Assembly (NCBI GenBank): GCA_020064725.1
Contig: JAGTWJ010000020.1
Location: 1 to 64,000, forward strand
Direction of reading: 5' to 3'
Length of the DNA stretch: 64,000 nucleotides
Source of the DNA: Drechslerella dactyloides
Lineage: Eukaryota > Ascomycota > Orbiliomycetes > Orbiliales > Orbiliaceae
Positions 25,773-37,631 of the stretch are shown one piece after another. The first letter of the stretch is position 1; each line of letters opens with the position of its first letter. Made by a program: the position numbers and the translations under genes. The notes under the pieces were generated by a model. That model was not told the origin of the DNA and searched no databases. It saw only the letters and a list, made by a program, of their open reading frames with translations.

Positions 25773-28700
25773 TTAAATAATGTATGGTACGAAACTTAGG
25801 TGATTTAAAAGTAGCTGGGCCTTCAAATGCCTTGCCATAAACCCGGTAAGCTGCTGACTGACGTTGATTAAGGCATCACTATCGCTGGCGCGTAGCGACG
25901 TCAACAGCAATGGTCCGACTTGGATTGACGTGTCTCGAAATGCTTCAATCAAGAGGGCAGCCTCTAATTCGCTGGATTTATTCAGTATTGCAACAGAAAT
26001 AGCACTACGGATGGAAGAGTTGGCAATGGATGATATGTCATCGCCAATATTCGTGCCCATGATGAGTGGTACGGCTGTTGCAGATCGGTCGATGATTTCT
26101 TTTGCTATAGAATCGCGAATGTGAAGGCGAATAATCGAGACCGGCTGCATCATAGTACTTTCTAGTAGAGGTTTGACGTAACTAAAAGCGGCGAGGCATT
26201 GCGCTTTTACACAGATAATTCTGCCAATAAACAAGTCGATGGTACTAGGGGACACATGGGGCATTGTAATGAAATGTACCCAGTCACCTTGCGGCCGAAG
26301 TGAAAACTCCTCGATAATCCAAGAAGAAGGCCGTTCTAAAACCACAATGATGCTATCTTGGTTGCGGGTCGTCCGAATCCCGATTTGTTGGAGAAGCAGT
26401 TCTAGGCGAGCCGCGTTTCTGCGACAATATTGCATCATATTCTTTGCATCGGCGACTGAATAGACCCGGTCGTACAGCCATGATTCAAAGACAATCCTTG
26501 GGTCGACAGCCCAATTCAAAGCTGGAGGCTGGGGTTTCTCGGGATCTTTGTATTCGATTTTCGGGGTGAAATATAGTACCTCGCCGGATACCATATTGCC
26601 CATCGCCTTATGGTGACTGAGTGTCACTCCCTGAACTAACGGTATCCCGTGCGTGTTCACTTCTCCAGGGAAACCAAGCGATATCCCCTGGTTACCAAAC
26701 CCAAAATCCAAGGCCCCATCAGTATGAATATGTGAAATCTTGATACTAACTTTGCTTAATGCTGCAAAAATGCCTTTGAGGTCATCTTGCGCTCCCACAA
26801 AAGTTGTACCCATGTTCGTAAATAAAACCATGTGGTAGTCCTGGCCATTTAAGCGACAATCCGCTTGATCTTCCAAAGCTTGTTTAACAAGTGAGGCAAT
26901 AGATATGCTGCCATTCTCTGTGCAATGGATCTCGGCAAACCGGGGTTTCAGGCTCGTTGACCAACGATTAACCAATGTGTCGCAGTCTCGGACGGTTTTC
27001 GCCACGCTGTAGTGGGACTCGGCAGAATAGTAAACAAATGCCCCAGGCAGACGTCTGAGTGCCGCGTGAATGCCTAATCTGTTTCCCATTGTACTTCCGT
27101 TTGTGAAAGCTGCTGTAAAACTCGACATTTGGTGTGATTGAAGCCCGAAGGCTTCCATTCGGGAGTTTAGTAGTCTGGTAGTTTGAGATTCTAGCCAAGA
27201 CTTTGGGACCCTGACATCGAAAAAGCAGCCAATTACTGGACCAAGGGCGGAGTAAGAGCCCATGTGAAAAGGGTAGCCTGCGGCGGATCTTGATGCTATT
27301 TTCCACGAATGTACAGTTGCTTCGAGTTCTTTGATAACAGAACTCGGCATTGGATATAGCTGCGAGAGATGTTGGGGTTGAAGAATTTTTTCCGGCTCGT
27401 GGATATCGAGCGGGACGCCGGTCGATCCCTTGGAAAGGATCGATATCAAAGTGTTAATATCATGTGGCCTAACTGAAGGCTGTATTGTCAGGACAATGTC
27501 CCCGGCCTTTGATAGAGTCCCACCTAAGGAAACCAAATCGCCTATTTCTTCCTCATCATAGTATTTCCGATCGATAATGATGTCCAATGAATATGAAGGG
27601 GCAGCGATAGAAACACCTGCCTGCATCAGAGAATTCAACAGAGTTTTTCGTAGCTGAGAGCATCGTTGATAAATTTGTTGATATCCAGTTTTGCCGAATC
27701 TTATCTCCTGTAATGCTAGCCACAAGGGAGAAATCGCATCCCGAGAGCCAGCCAGAGCGGAGTCAGACGCTCTTGTGTATGCAACTTTGTGACGCTTGCC
27801 CCCGAGAGCGACGGGCCTTAAAGCGACGGCTGGGGTTGGGTTTGTGTGGTTTGCGCCACCAGCGACGATCGTACTAGTAATGATGGTCCCATTGCTTGAT
27901 TCGAGTGGATCATCGACCGTTTTAACGGCCAATTTCAGCTTTCGAATACCTAAGGCTTCCATGTCTTCATCGGTTAAGGTTGTAATATAGTCGAAATTCC
28001 GAGAAGTATCTAAATGAAGTAATAATGGAATACTCCTTGATAATTTGCATATAGCGCCCAAATCGTCACTTTTTCCGCTTGTGGCTGCTAGCGTAGCCGC
28101 AAATATCACCGGACGCTCACAGTTATCGGTAATTTGCTTCAGACGTTCAAGAATGTTGCCAAAATCTTCGGATAGATCCAAATGATAGACCTGCAAGCCG
28201 AAGAATTGCTCGGCCATGTATATAATGTCCTCCTCAAAATTGTCATATAGCAATAGCGGCCTTGCATTTTTGTGCAAGCACTTCTCTCTTAGCTCTTCCT
28301 GTAGAGATCTGATGCACCAACAATTTGCTTCGTTATAGTTGGAAATATACCCGTATGCATCTCTATCGCCAACACGAGCTCCTTTTTCTTTGATTGCCAG
28401 TTGCTCGAAAGTTTTGAAGTGAAACGGAAAGCTTGTATCAATCTCATCTGGCATATTGATTTGATTATTATGCCAGGGAAGTCCGATCTTGGCAAGCATG
28501 GCCCCTGGCTCAAGCCAAAGGGGATCCGTAAAGGGAGAGAAAGGCTGCACTAACGGAGATTGAGAAGTCCATGAAATGCGCAAATCGTCGGCTTCCTGTA
28601 GAACATCATGAATCCTGTGCGCCGGGTCGCGCCATTGGTTGATAACAGGGTCATCCATCCATTGCGTTTGAGAGCTGCGAAACGCTAGCTGGACAAAATT

Positions 28701-28796
28701 CTTCCCTTGATCAATAGCTCCCAATTCTGGCGAACCTGGCAAATTGCCAGAGTTACATACGTCCCATTCGGTTAACTCCGAGCTAGGTGAACCCAA
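25773..28796 (-). CDS. Two-domain PLP-dependent decarboxylase-like protein, 1007 aa
   Basis: Single open frame from ATG at 28796, no intron needed. The C-terminal half (about residues 500-880) looks like a fold-type I PLP enzyme of the group II amino-acid decarboxylases, closest in pattern to histidine decarboxylase: TNGSTMGN, ESHYSVAK (His595, ring-stacking), HTDGAL (Asp693, pyridine nitrogen) and SHHKAMG (Lys730, Schiff base). The expected chemistry is PLP-dependent decarboxylation of an amino acid; the substrate cannot be told. The N-terminal half (about 120-490) looks like a second copy of the fold. It has HLDTSRNF at Asp263 where HVDAA-type sequence is usual and a typical GSRDAISPLW stretch near residue 350, but no S-x-H-K lysine, so it is probably non-catalytic. 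Usual relatives have about 380-500 residues, so this is a double-length protein. It lies between two acetyltransferase paralogues. Fold call fairly sure, activity less so. Confidence 0.8.
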   Translation of the reverse strand: MGSPSSELTEWDVCNSGNLPGSPELGAIDQGKNFVQLAFRSSQTQWMDDPVINQWRDPAHRIHDVLQEADDLRISWTSQSPLVQPFSPFTDPLWLEPGAMLAKIGLPWHNNQINMPDEIDTSFPFHFKTFEQLAIKEKGARVGDRDAYGYISNYNEANCWCIRSLQEELREKCLHKNARPLLLYDNFEEDIIYMAEQFFGLQVYHLDLSEDFGNILERLKQITDNCERPVIFAATLAATSGKSDDLGAICKLSRSIPLLLHLDTSRNFDYITTLTDEDMEALGIRKLKLAVKTVDDPLESSNGTIITSTIVAGGANHTNPTPAVALRPVALGGKRHKVAYTRASDSALAGSRDAISPLWLALQEIRFGKTGYQQIYQRCSQLRKTLLNSLMQAGVSIAAPSYSLDIIIDRKYYDEEEIGDLVSLGGTLSKAGDIVLTIQPSVRPHDINTLISILSKGSTGVPLDIHEPEKILQPQHLSQLYPMPSSVIKELEATVHSWKIASRSAAGYPFHMGSYSALGPVIGCFFDVRVPKSWLESQTTRLLNSRMEAFGLQSHQMSSFTAAFTNGSTMGNRLGIHAALRRLPGAFVYYSAESHYSVAKTVRDCDTLVNRWSTSLKPRFAEIHCTENGSISIASLVKQALEDQADCRLNGQDYHMVLFTNMGTTFVGAQDDLKGIFAALSKVSIKISHIHTDGALDFGFGNQGISLGFPGEVNTHGIPLVQGVTLSHHKAMGNMVSGEVLYFTPKIEYKDPEKPQPPALNWAVDPRIVFESWLYDRVYSVADAKNMMQYCRRNAARLELLLQQIGIRTTRNQDSIIVVLERPSSWIIEEFSLRPQGDWVHFITMPHVSPSTIDLFIGRIICVKAQCLAAFSYVKPLLESTMMQPVSIIRLHIRDSIAKEIIDRSATAVPLIMGTNIGDDISSIANSSIRSAISVAILNKSSELEAALLIEAFRDTSIQVGPLLLTSLRASDSDALINVSQQLTGFMARHLKAQLLLNHLSFVPYII

Positions 28797-30397
28797 GGCA
28801 CCTTTGCCAAATTCAGATGAATCTGAGTCGGATTTATATGATATTTCATGGACGCAAACTACCGTAGCTTTTGAGTTGTGACCTATGGAGTGTATAAGCT
28901 AAATTATTCCTTTTTAGATAGTGAATGTAAAACTAACTTTTTATTCCCTGCGCCAATATAATGGGTTTACCATTCAAGGTTTCTGCGGCAGGTTCCAAGT
29001 TTATGTCAAGCATCGCCGAGTGTTGTGTCCTGGTCTTCCTGGAATAAACTGCTATGTGGAAAAGCTGGGGAATAACTCAAAGCTTGCGCAGCTGACGGTG
29101 GCCACCTCTGAGGAGTTTTTATATATTTCCTGTAGGTTAGAAGAGGTTATCTCTGTATCCATCTAAGCTTCTTGTATAGCGGTGGCTGTTTCTCATATTT
29201 TCAATCCTCCTTACAACGCATTTATCTCAACGTTTGGCCTCAACAGCGTCTGGGACCGAGACTACATTAACTTAGGTTCCGTGGGGCTAAAGCCGATGTA
29301 ACTCCTTGGTTTGACCCTTTTTCCTGCAACACCATTGCTTCTGAACCTATGCCTGTATTCGGCGGTTTTCAATAAGGGCACCTAGCCTATTTAAGAACAC
29401 ACCTATACCATATTGAGTGGGTATTTGATTTTCCCCTTTCATTCGGATCCGATTTATGACATGGCTCCTCGAGCGTTTTCGGCGCCGTAACTATATTAAT
29501 TGATGTCTGCCATTATAAGCCGAAGAAATTACAAACGGATAAGCTGCAAGTAAGCGTATTCTAGAGAATATAGCACATACGAGTGGCAGCTTGCTTTTCT
29601 GCACCAAACTCTAAACTCACCGAATTGCAAGTTTAAATACCACCAGTATATCGCTCGGTTCGACGTAACAAGTTCCTGGTCCGAAGCCGAGTCCGTTTGG
29701 CGATTTGAAGCCGGCTCCGCCAAAGTGTAGACTCCGATGGAGGTACAGACTCCGATGGAGCTTCTGGGTAACGAGACCTAGCCTTAATTTCAAGACCGAC
29801 AACTCGAGCTGTTTCTTGGTTGGTCTACGATCCAAATAGACGGCAACGGCAGTACGGGATGAATGACCGACTTGGCGAATATATTCAAAGAGCATGAACT
29901 TTGATATGAGCATATTCTAGCATGGTAATCAAATCGGAAGAACCAACAGACATTCGGACTGTTCAATTGGTGAGGCACACCCAGCTTCTCAGCCGGGACT
30001 CCCTCGATCGAAAGGTCGCTCTTGCCGATTCATATTCTATTTCTAGCGCTAAAGATTTGTGTAATTTTGTCGAATAAACCAGAAAGCGGTAAGTGTACAA
30101 GAGTAAATACACGGTTTTTAGTTGAACCACTTAAATTCCGATTCGTTCCGGTGCAATTGGTGCAGTTGGTGGGATTTCACTTCAGCCTAGGACAATCGGA
30201 AATCGCTGAATATCAGCGGCTGAATTTGATGTACATATGCTGGACCAATATCGCACTTAGTTCCCTATAAACAGCGCTAGATACCCAAGCTATAAGTACG
30301 TGGCCAGAGCGACTTTGAACCTTTCTCAAGTCTTGCGAATCTGGCACTCTCAGTTGATATATCTACCCTTCAAAAATTAGACAGGCACCTCGCTAGT
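28797..30397. other. Intergenic between PLP gene and acetyltransferase 2
   Basis: Normal composition. Small open frames (28921-29166 plus; 29529-29978 minus in three overlapping frames) show no domain I know. A 16 bp direct repeat containing ACTCCGATGGAG occurs twice at about 29729-29760. The sequence GGGGCTAAAGC occurs at about 29284 and also near 24791. The promoter of the PLP gene should lie just right of 28796. Confidence 0.4.
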
Positions 30398-31162
30398 ATG
30401 TACGACGCAAACATCCTTCACAAGCCCCCCCAGGCTTTGCAGTTAGACAAGCTACATACGATGATGTTGAAAACCTCACTGGACTATGGTACGCATCTTT
30501 TAACACCTCACACGAGTTCTGGAAAGTTGTAACACCAGATGATGATATTACCCGCAACTGGTGGAACGATACATGGAGGATGGGGATTCAAGCGGGTCCG
30601 AGCGTTCTGATGACTTTTGTGGTCGAAGACTTAACACAAAATAAGAAACTTGTTGCATTTCAACGGTGGCACTCTCCACAAGCCGATGGAACGCAGAGTA
30701 TCCCTCTACCGGATTATCCCGCGGAATGGGACCCGGAACTAACTGACGCGTTCTGGAATGGAATGGCTCGAACTCGAATGGAAGTTATGGGAAGCAGACC
30801 TCATTGGAGTAAGTTCTACATCTTATTGCGAAGCGTACCTCCAGTTGCTACTACGATCTACTTAGAACTCGGCTCTTATTTGATATCACTTGCCTTATCC
30901 AGTGGGCGAGTTTTTAGGAGTCGATCTAGCTTATCAGCGAAATGGCTTAGCCTTCATGCTCATGGACTGGGCCTGCAGACAAGCGGACGCAGCCGGCCTT
31001 GAAGTTTATGGCGACGCGACCCCTATAAGTCGACCATTTTTCAAGAAACACTTTGGCTTCTTGGATAAGAAACCAATTCCCATGTCATCACGCCCTGACA
31101 GCTTTGGAGAATATGAATTAATGGCTGTTGTGAGGCCTCCACGAGCTATTAGTCCACTCTAG
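30398..31162 (+). pseudogene. GNAT-family N-acetyltransferase (paralogue 2), apparent frameshift near start
   Basis: Two exons, about 30398-30808 and 30903-31162, around a 94 bp intron (30809-30902, donor GTAAGT, acceptor CCAG) at the same site as in paralogue 1 (HW/MGEF). The domain frame starts at 30433 (GFAVRQATYDDVE) and ends VVRPPRAISPL at 31162. The acetyl-CoA loop QRNGLAF is intact, unlike paralogue 1. However, the only nearby ATG (30398) is out of frame with the domain: exon lengths total 671 nt, one base short of a multiple of three. The mismatch sits next to a run of seven C (30425-30431), and an in-frame TAG lies at 30394. Options are a one-base deletion (pseudogene), a base-calling error in the C run, or a non-standard first intron (GTATGT at 30396, CAG at 30431-30433, only 38 bp). 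If repaired it would be a normal GNAT enzyme of unknown substrate. Confidence 0.65.
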
Positions 31163-31371
31163 AAAGTGGAGATACAAAGATGACAAATTCTAAACTACCT
31201 TTCAACAAATTACAAACTGCGGCAATAAAGAGTCTACAAGGGTCTTATCTCTTCGTTTACCTGTAAATAGAGTTAATGCTGGCATCAGCACTGAATCTTA
31301 TTGATTTTAGGTTGGCTACTTACCTACTTAAATACTCAAAGACTTAGGTTCTAATATTAACTTAATATATT
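31163..31371. other. 3' flank of acetyltransferase 2
   Basis: Normal to slightly A+T-rich sequence with no gene. Island 1 ends here, where the border repeat starts at 31372. Confidence 0.5.
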
Positions 31372-34060
31372 TGTTATGTATATTGGGGTCGTATGTAGGT
31401 TGCTTGGTGTGTGGCCTTTAGCTGGAAGCCCCCAAGATCTCTTAATTAAATATATTAATAGGCAGATCATATAAATACTAGTGAAAGCTTTGGATTGGAT
31501 TGGATTTTTGCTAAGAATCTATAGATTTTTTTAGATTTTTCTTAGTATTAAATTTTAATAATCATAATAATTATAATTTAATATTAAAAATTACTAGTAA
31601 AAATAAAAATAATAAAAAAATCTAGTTATATATTGTGAATATATGAGCGTTCAATAACGGTATGTCTTACACAGAGGTATATAGGTCTCTTCTAAAAGAT
31701 ATTGATGATATCTAAGTGTCTACTAGAGAAAGTTCTAAAAAAGAAATAGATTAAAAGATAACGTCAATGATAAGCGAACGGATCAGACAAGCGAGCGGAT
31801 CACCTCACTACCCCATCTTAATGAAAATATTGATTTCACCACCATAATACTATAGCTTTGGGCTAAATATATACTAAATAGTTTATTTATATACTTAAGA
31901 TACTTCTTAATATATTTGAATATTATATCTAACTCTACTATATTAACTGTAGTGTAATACTCTTCTAAAGCCCCCTCTTAACTATATATTATTTTAACAA
32001 TTTTTTAGCTTTATCTACTTATACTATCTATTTATAGTGTCTTAATCTAGTATATTACCTGCCTAGTATATAATAAATATATCTCTATATTATATACACT
32101 ATTTTTTTACCTACCACTATTTATTTAATGTTTTATTAGTAGAGTGTAGTATTATATTCTCTATACATATAAATACTAATTAATATATTATAGTCTATAT
32201 CTCTTTAGACAGCTAGTCCACAGCTACTAGCAGTAATATAAAAGAACTATTCTAGTATTAAGTAATTTGGTTTTTAATTAGGCTTATTTATAGGCTAGCC
32301 TCTGATAAATTTAATAATATTTTTATAGTCTAGGTAGCTACTATATTTATAATATCTAGATATAAATTTATTAAAGTAGTTATTAGCAACTATATATCTA
32401 ACTTTAATAAAACTTTATTAAAGTTATAAAATATAATATTAATTTTAGCAAAGCTACTATATATGTTTTTAGATATTATTATAGTAGTAAATATCTTGTA
32501 GAATCTGGTGAGAAACTCTAGCTTAGAAATATGGTTAATATATATATGTATTAAACTTTTTATTTTATAGTTATATACCTACTTTAATAGCCTAAAGCAG
32601 CTAATATCTAGTAACTAAAAAATATATAATAAATATAGTAATATATAAATTGTAATAATTTTATACTTCTAGTAGTATAGTTCAAAGATAATAAAATAAT
32701 AACTTTTATAATTATTTAAAATTAATAACCAGTAGTCTAAAATATAATACTATACTATAAACTTATTAAAATACTTTAACTACTATAAAATAAACTTATT
32801 TATTATCTAGTTATTATTAGAAAACATAATAATCTAATTTATTAATAACTTTATTACTATATACCAACTAACTAAATAATATTACCTAATAAAAACAATA
32901 AATAGTAACACTACCCAACTTTCTACACCTATCCCCTAAATAATTGTTACTTACTTATAATTCCTAGGCTATATTAATTTAGCTTTATTATATATTTCAA
33001 CACCTATAACAATAGTAATTATAAATATTATATCTATTATAAAACTAATTTTATTAAAGTTATAGATATTATTATCTACAATACCATATTTAATCTTTAC
33101 AACCTCTATTAACTAAAACCACTTACTAATAAATACAAAATCTTCACATTTCATTTACTAATAATCATATTTCCTAAACAAACATATCTATAATTCTAAA
33201 TAATATTTAATAAAATTACCAGCCCATCTCTTATCAACACATTACATACTATCATCACTACATACCAGCAACAACTAATTAATTATATTTTTCATACTAT
33301 CTAACTTAAAATAAAAAAACCACACACATAACTTAAGTATATATTAAACAATAACATTTTTTTTTAATTTTATAAAATTTCACAATTTAAAGATACTATC
33401 ACATCATAAAAAGTAGTTATTATATTAATAGACTAAAATAATATAAAAAATATTATAATACTTAACAATAACTTAAATATTTAATTCTTAGTTTTTTTTT
33501 ATAGCTTTAATAGCTAAAAGAACTCTAGATTTGGTTATAGAGGCAGGTATTGCAGTGGTTATAGAGATATAAGGTATAGGAGGAATGGTAGGCGTGTAGG
33601 TGTGGTGAGGTGATCCGCTCACTTGTCTGATCCGTTCGCTTATCATTGACGTTAGTAAGTTTAATAAATTCTTACTAACCACTTTTTCTAACAAAATTAT
33701 AACTAGATAATAGATATTTTTTATATATAACTGTTTTTATATATAATAATTTTTAATTTAAATAATACTATAAGATAAAATAGTTATTGTTTTTTATGAA
33801 ATTTATTTTATTAACTTAGCAATAACTTATTAAAAATTATATTCTTCTTAATATTATAATATATTTTTTAAAATAAAAATATTTATTGAATAATTATATT
33901 TTTTATTATTAATTTTAATTTTGTATAAAATTTCTATTATTTTATTATTATATTTTATTATATTATATACTATAATTTAGAATTAATATACTAGTTATTA
34001 TTACTTTGATAAAATTTATTTTATTATTTAAATTTATTCTATTTAATAGTAAGATTGTCA
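31372..34060. repeat. Border repeat J, copy 1 (interrupted by pogo-like copy C)
   Basis: Starts TGTTATGTATATTGGGG and is similar over its first part (31372-31490) to 50576-50690. The part at 31633-31760 and 33653-34060 is similar to 51803-52740, including the block AGAGGTATATAGGTCTCTT. The TG start suggests an LTR-type terminus, but the far end and coding part are not identifiable. The pogo-like copy C is inserted at a TA at 31759. The copy ends near the GC-containing TGTCAGGAGAGGTAAGC sequence at 34057. Confidence 0.6.
31761..33652 (-). mobile_element. Pogo/Fot1-like transposon, RIP-degraded (copy C)
   Basis: 1892 bp with TA duplication (31759-31760, 33653-33654). TIRs start ACGTCAATGATAAGCGAAC with tandem motifs GCGAACGGATCA and GCGAGCGGATCA. 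The interior aligns with the 58639-60529 copy on the same strand. A short frame at the right end (33488-33694 minus) contains the transposase N-terminus (ITKSRVLLAIKAIKK, matching TESCINIAIQVLKK of copy F) before a stop. Inactive. Confidence 0.9.
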
Positions 34061-34365
34061 GGAGAGGTAAGCTCTCCAGCTCAGTCTAGGGGCTTTCAAA
34101 AGGAAAATAAGGTAATTTTAAAAGAACTAATTAATTTAGATTATCTAGTATCAAAATTATTTATATATTAATAAAACAAATTATGTATATATTCAAGTTT
34201 ATTAATTTATAATATAATAATAATTTAGAAAGTTAGATAATTTTTCTATATATATATAATTAATATTGTAAAGATATTAATTTAAATTTTTTATATATTA
34301 TATATTATACTATAGAGTATTTTAAGATCTTAATAATTTTTAAATTCTTTTTAATTATATTATAA

Positions 34366-34778
34366 TTAGAAGGCTGCTGGCGCAGCACTTAAACCCAACT
34401 GAAACTAAGCTGTATTTAGACCTATATTATAGACTTATATTAATATATAAATTAAATAAGGCTTTTAATCAGGTCTAGTCTTAACAACTCCATCACCTTT
34501 ACTAGCCTCTCCTAAAGGCCAATTATTAATTTTTTATAATTAAATTTATTAAATTTTTATAATTAATTTTATAATATATATATACAAAATACCAAATATA
34601 CCAAATCAAACATACTTATAACAATTAAATTTAAGAAAATATACCAAACATACCAAACTTTATACAACACTACTAAATAATAATATATTTTTTATAAATA
34701 TATAAAAATAGTTTTTTAACTATAACTAATCTCAGATATTAGTAAATATAATCAACCTCCCTTCCTTTCAGTCAGGCA
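34366..34778 (-). mobile_element. Helitron-like non-autonomous element R1
   Basis: 413 bp. The minus-strand 5' end is TGCCTGACTGAAAGGAAGGG. Near the 3' end comes TTTCAGTTGGG (inverted match to the 5' CCTGACTGAA), then the hairpin GCTGC-GCCA-GCAGC, then CTTCTAA followed by T. Asymmetric inverted repeats plus a 3' hairpin and CTRR are hallmarks of non-canonical Helitrons/Helentrons. No Rep-helicase is encoded. The interior is partly RIP-mutated. Confidence 0.7.
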
Positions 34779-35716
34779 TATTCTTTTGTTATAAAATAAA
34801 TTTTTTATTTATTTTATTATTTATTAAAAATTCTTTTTTAAATATTATTTAATAATTTTTATAAAAGATTGAATTTTACTAATTATTAATATTATAATAA
34901 TTTAATTTATTATATTCATCAGCAAAAAAAATCTGGCCTCAGACGACAGTTAGCTAGTGTTAGATAATAAATAACTATTTAGATAATATAATAATAGGAT
35001 AACTAAATTTTAGTATTTTATTAAAATAACTTTATAAATAATATTATAGTTAATTAAAATTTTTAATAAATATAAGAAGATTATTTAAAAATTATTTATA
35101 ATTAATATTAATAATTATTATTATTATTATAATTAATATAATAAAAATTAATTTTAATAAATTTATAAATAGATATTTTTTAATTATTAAAAATTATTTA
35201 AAATTTCTAAATAAAAAAATTTATTCTATAAATTCTATAATTGAAGATATTTATATATAAATATATTTATTATTTATTAAATATTATATATTTAATTAAG
35301 ATAGAATATAACAATAAAAAAACTGGTTATAAATATTAGAGTTAAAAATTGGGTCAGATATAAACTGCCTGATACTGGAAAATATCCTGGTTTTTTTAGA
35401 CTAGGGAGATCTTTTAAGGATATCTAGGTTGAGTATAGGAAGAGAGTTTAACAATAAATATTTAATTTAAATAAGATAATTATAATTATAGGATCTATAA
35501 AATATTTAAACTAAATTTTTTATGAATAATAGAAAGTTAAATAAATTTGATAAAAATTTAAATATATATTAATATTTAAAAAAGAGTATAAGAATTAAGA
35601 TTTTAAATTTATTATTAATATTATTAAAAAATAATATATAAAAATTTAATTTTTAATAATTAATTTAAATATATATTAATAATATAAAATAATATATATT
35701 ATATATAAACTTTTAA
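34779..35716. other. RIP-degraded DNA between Helitron-like R1 and R2
   Basis: Mostly A+T. Two less mutated islets stand out: 34926-34965 (CTGGCCTCAGACGACAG) and about 35345-35450 (ATACTGGAAAATATCCTGG, an imperfect inverted repeat). No gene recognised. Confidence 0.5.
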
Positions 35717-36174
35717 CTAGAAGACTACTGGGGCAGCACTTAAACCCAACTAATAAGCTCCATATCACATTTATTTCATATTTATTTTATATTTATTTTA
35801 TATTTATTTTATATTTATTGTATTTATTTTATTTATTTGTATGGGCATAAGCATGGGTAGTATAGGCAGTATAGGTAGTATGGGTAGTATGGGTGGTGTG
35901 GGTAGTTGAGTATTGGTATTGGCATTAGTGTGGGTGTGGGCATAGGCTTGGTGTGCTGAGTGTGTTTGTTGTGTGCTGAGTATGGCTGGTTGCCAGGTGT
36001 GGCTATGTGGTTGTGCTTGGTTGGAGTTTTGGCTGCTGAGGTATGGACTGCCTAAAATTTCTAAGTTCGTAAAAAATAATATATTTTTTTCTGGGTTACC
36101 ACTCTGTAGATTTTGGTGTGGATGCCCCTTGTGCACTGGGGAGCTCTATTAGTTCCCTCCTTATCAGTCGGGTA
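35717..36174 (-). mobile_element. Helitron-like non-autonomous element R2 with tandem repeats inside
   Basis: 458 bp. The minus-strand 5' end is TACCCGACTGATAAGGAGGG (TG to TA by RIP). The 3' end has TTAGTTGGG, hairpin GCTGC-CCCA-GTAGT, and CTTCTAG then T. It shares GAGCTCCC-type sequence after the 5' end with R3, but its middle is different. It holds about five tandem copies of ATTTATTTTAT (near 35768-35830) and repeated GGTAGTATG-type 9-mers (near 35855-35895). The open frame 35804-36136 minus is a low-complexity His/Asn/Pro/Ile product of these repeats, not a likely gene. Confidence 0.7.
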
Positions 36175-37629
36175 TTTAAATTTTATATTTTATTATTAAA
36201 TAATTTATAGAAATATTAATTTAAAAGTATAAAAATATAAATACAAAAAAAGATTTATCTAAGTTATATTAAATTTATTTAAATATTTATATTTTTTAAT
36301 AAATTTAATAATCTAAATTAAAATATATTTTAATCTTTTAAAATGAAGACTATATAAAAGATTGAATTTAAAATTTTTTTAAAAAGCAAATATAAAAAAT
36401 TTAATAAAAAATTATAAAAATTTTATTAAATTTTCTTATAGTTAATATATTTTACAAATTAATTTATTTATATTAAAACAGATTTTTTTATAATTATAAT
36501 TTAACAATTTTATAATTATAATAATTATAATTTAACAATTTTATAATTATAATAATTATATTTTTATATATTTATTAAATATATTTTTAAATTTTTAAAA
36601 TTTATTTTATAAATAAAACAAAATTAATAATTAATATTAAATAATTTTATATATTTAATATGATTAATAATTCAACTTATAATTTAAAAAAAAAAATTTA
36701 AATAAAATTATTAATATAAAATTTTTTTTACTATATTATTTTTTATTTAATAATAAATTTTATAAAATTTTGAATAATAATAAAATCTTTTGAATAATAT
36801 TTTAAATATACTATATAATTTAATTATATTAATTCTTTTAAAAATACATTTTTTTAAATAAAATTAAAAAATAAAGTAATAAAAATTTAAATATTATTAA
36901 AAATTTTATTATAAATTTTAGAAAATAAATTAACAATTATAAAATATATTAACTAAGTTTTTTTATTATTTAAAAGTTTTATAAAATAAAAAATATTAAA
37001 AATAAATATAATTAAAATAAAAATTTTACTTTAAAAAAACTATTTTTAAATTTAAAAACTTAATAAAAAAATTATTTATATATTTAAATAAATATAATAT
37101 AATATATATATATATATTTTATTACTAATCTATAATATAAATCTTTAAATAAATTTATTTTCTATTAATATTAAATTTATATTTTAAAATATATATTAAA
37201 TTTTTAATATATATAAATTATTATAATAAATACTGTATATAATTTAAAAAATCTTAATATAGATATTATATTTAAAAATAATCTAAGATTTAAAAATTAT
37301 AATTTATAATAATAAAATTTAATTAAATTCTTTTTTATTAAATTAACTTATTTTTATAAAATATAAATAGATTTAAAAAATTTATTATTAAACTTTTGAA
37401 AATCTTATATTTTAAAATATAAATTAATTAAGCTTTTTATTATTTTAAATATAATAAATTATTAATAAATTAAAAATTATTAAATAAATTCAATAAATAA
37501 TAAAATTTATAAAGATTTTATAAAAGTTTCATAATAATTTCTATTAGATTTTTTATATTGAAAAATAATTCAATTTTTAAAAGATTTTAATTTATTAAAA
37601 TATTATTATTTAATTTTAAATTATTACTA
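36175..37629. other. RIP-degraded A+T-rich DNA
   Basis: Stops in all frames and no recognisable motif. The segment near 36480-36560 has a tandem duplication of a 40-50 bp unit containing TTAACAATTTTATAATTATAA. Confidence 0.6.
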
Positions 37630-37631
37630 TA

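Noticed and set aside
35804..36136. 110-codon open frame on the minus strand
   Set aside because: Low-complexity translation of tandem repeats inside Helitron-like R2.
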